Source: Acidobacteriaceae bacterium (GTDB taxonomy: Bacteria > Acidobacteriota > Terriglobia > Terriglobales > Acidobacteriaceae). From it: a DNA stretch of 6,067 nt. This document shows positions 5,514 to 6,067 of this stretch, one piece after another (within the stretch, counting starts at the first letter, position 1; each line of letters starts with the position of its first letter). The translations under genes and the position numbers were made by a program. The notes under the pieces were generated by a model, which worked only from the letters and a program-made list of their open reading frames with translations, was not told the DNA's origin and ran no database searches. The DNA is taken from contig PMWR01000289.1 of the NCBI GenBank assembly GCA_003166055.1, forward strand, positions 7,011 to 13,077, written 5' to 3'.

Positions 5514-6067
5514 ATGACCACAAAATCCGCTTCCATCTACGACTGGGTTGACGAGCGCCTGGGCATCTCTGAGCTCGCCGCCTTCGCACGCCACAAAACC
5601 GTGCCCGTCAACGCCCAGTCCTTCTGGTATTACTGGGGCGGCATCTCGCTGTTCCTCTTCCTCGTCCAGTGCTTCACCGGCGTGCTGCTGCTGGTCTACT
5701 ACCGCCCCGGCGCCGAAGCCTACGAGTCGGTCCGCCAGATCACCTTCGTCATGCACTTCGGCTGGCTGATCCGCTCCGCGCACGCCTGGGCCGCCAACCT
5801 GTTCATCTTCGCCATCCTCGTCCACATGTTCTCCGTCTTCTTCATGAAGGCCTATCGCAAGCCGCGCGAATTCGGCTGGCTCAGCGGCATGGCCCTGCTC
5901 GGCATCGCATCGGTCTTCGGATTCTCCGGCTACCTGCTGCCCATGGACGAGCTCAGCTACTTCGCCACCAAGGTCGGCCTTGAAATCCCCGCAGCCATTC
6001 CGTGGATCGGCCCCGCCATCGCCAACATGCTGCGCGGCGGCCCTGAAGTGGGCGAGTTCACTGTGCA
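5514..6067 (+). CDS. Cytochrome b6-type subunit of bc-type complex (C-terminal part outside window)
   Basis: The first 184 residues are present and the frame is open at the window end. The sequence follows the cytochrome b/b6 pattern: an amphipathic N-terminus (SIYDWVDERLGI), helix A near 40-63 (YYWGGISLFLFLVQCFTGVLLLVYY), a connecting segment AYESVRQI, helix B with GWLIRSAHAWAANLFIFAILVHM, and helix C from about 121 with GYLLPMDELSYFATKVG. His90 and His104 (H-x13-H) are the first-pair members of the two b-heme ligand sets; their partners would lie in helix D downstream of the window. The segment IPWIGPAIANMLRGGPEVGEFT matches the region before that helix. It oxidises quinol together with the Rieske protein. 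Where family members usually have PWD, this protein has PMD (Met144). Whether it is a short b6-type or a full-length b-type protein cannot be seen. Confidence 0.94.
   Translation, partial: MTTKSASIYDWVDERLGISELAAFARHKTVPVNAQSFWYYWGGISLFLFLVQCFTGVLLLVYYRPGAEAYESVRQITFVMHFGWLIRSAHAWAANLFIFAILVHMFSVFFMKAYRKPREFGWLSGMALLGIASVFGFSGYLLPMDELSYFATKVGLEIPAAIPWIGPAIANMLRGGPEVGEFTV

Overview
The window is a GC-rich bacterial chromosome segment whose genes cover almost the whole length. It shows seven genes in two divergent blocks. The combination of a secreted FG-GAP/ASPIC-UnbV (CRTAC1-type) protein, a Rieske/cytochrome b operon led by an unnamed polytopic membrane protein, and a PIN toxin-antitoxin pair suggests an Acidobacteriota-like (Terriglobia-like) organism. 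That taxonomic guess rests on gene-family impressions, not on a search.

Left block (minus strand, about 3592 down to 1). First comes an Rrf2-family regulator with three cysteines in a putative Fe-S pattern. Next is a two-gene toxin-antitoxin unit: an excisionase-type helix-turn-helix antitoxin overlaps a GTG-started PIN-domain toxin by 4 bp. Last is a large exported beta-propeller protein whose C-terminal end leaves the window at base 1. The 124-bp gap between the toxin and the exported protein holds a good -10-like box only 8 bp from the start codon.

Centre (3593-3802). This 210-bp divergent intergenic region separates the Rrf2 gene from the rightward operon. It contains a perfect 7+2+7 palindrome overlapping a -35-like hexamer, a plausible -10 element, and a short run of three GTCC-headed direct repeats. 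It is the obvious place for Rrf2-type control of the respiratory operon.

Right block (plus strand, 3803-6067). A nine-helix membrane protein resembles cytochrome bd subunit I by eye but lacks key heme ligands. It overlaps by 4 bp a Tat-anchored Rieske iron-sulfur protein. A 59-bp gap carrying a TGTCATC heptamer array follows, then a cytochrome b6-type protein cut by the window end. Together these look like the core of a quinol-oxidising bc-type complex with an extra, poorly described membrane subunit. The Rieske cluster environment looks like that of low-potential, menaquinol-linked proteins.

The most interesting items are the CydA-like but non-canonical membrane subunit, the Fe-S-type Rrf2 regulator facing it across a palindromic promoter region, and the heptanucleotide array directly before the cytochrome b ribosome binding site. 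I see no tRNA, rRNA, CRISPR array, insertion sequence or convincing rho-independent terminator.
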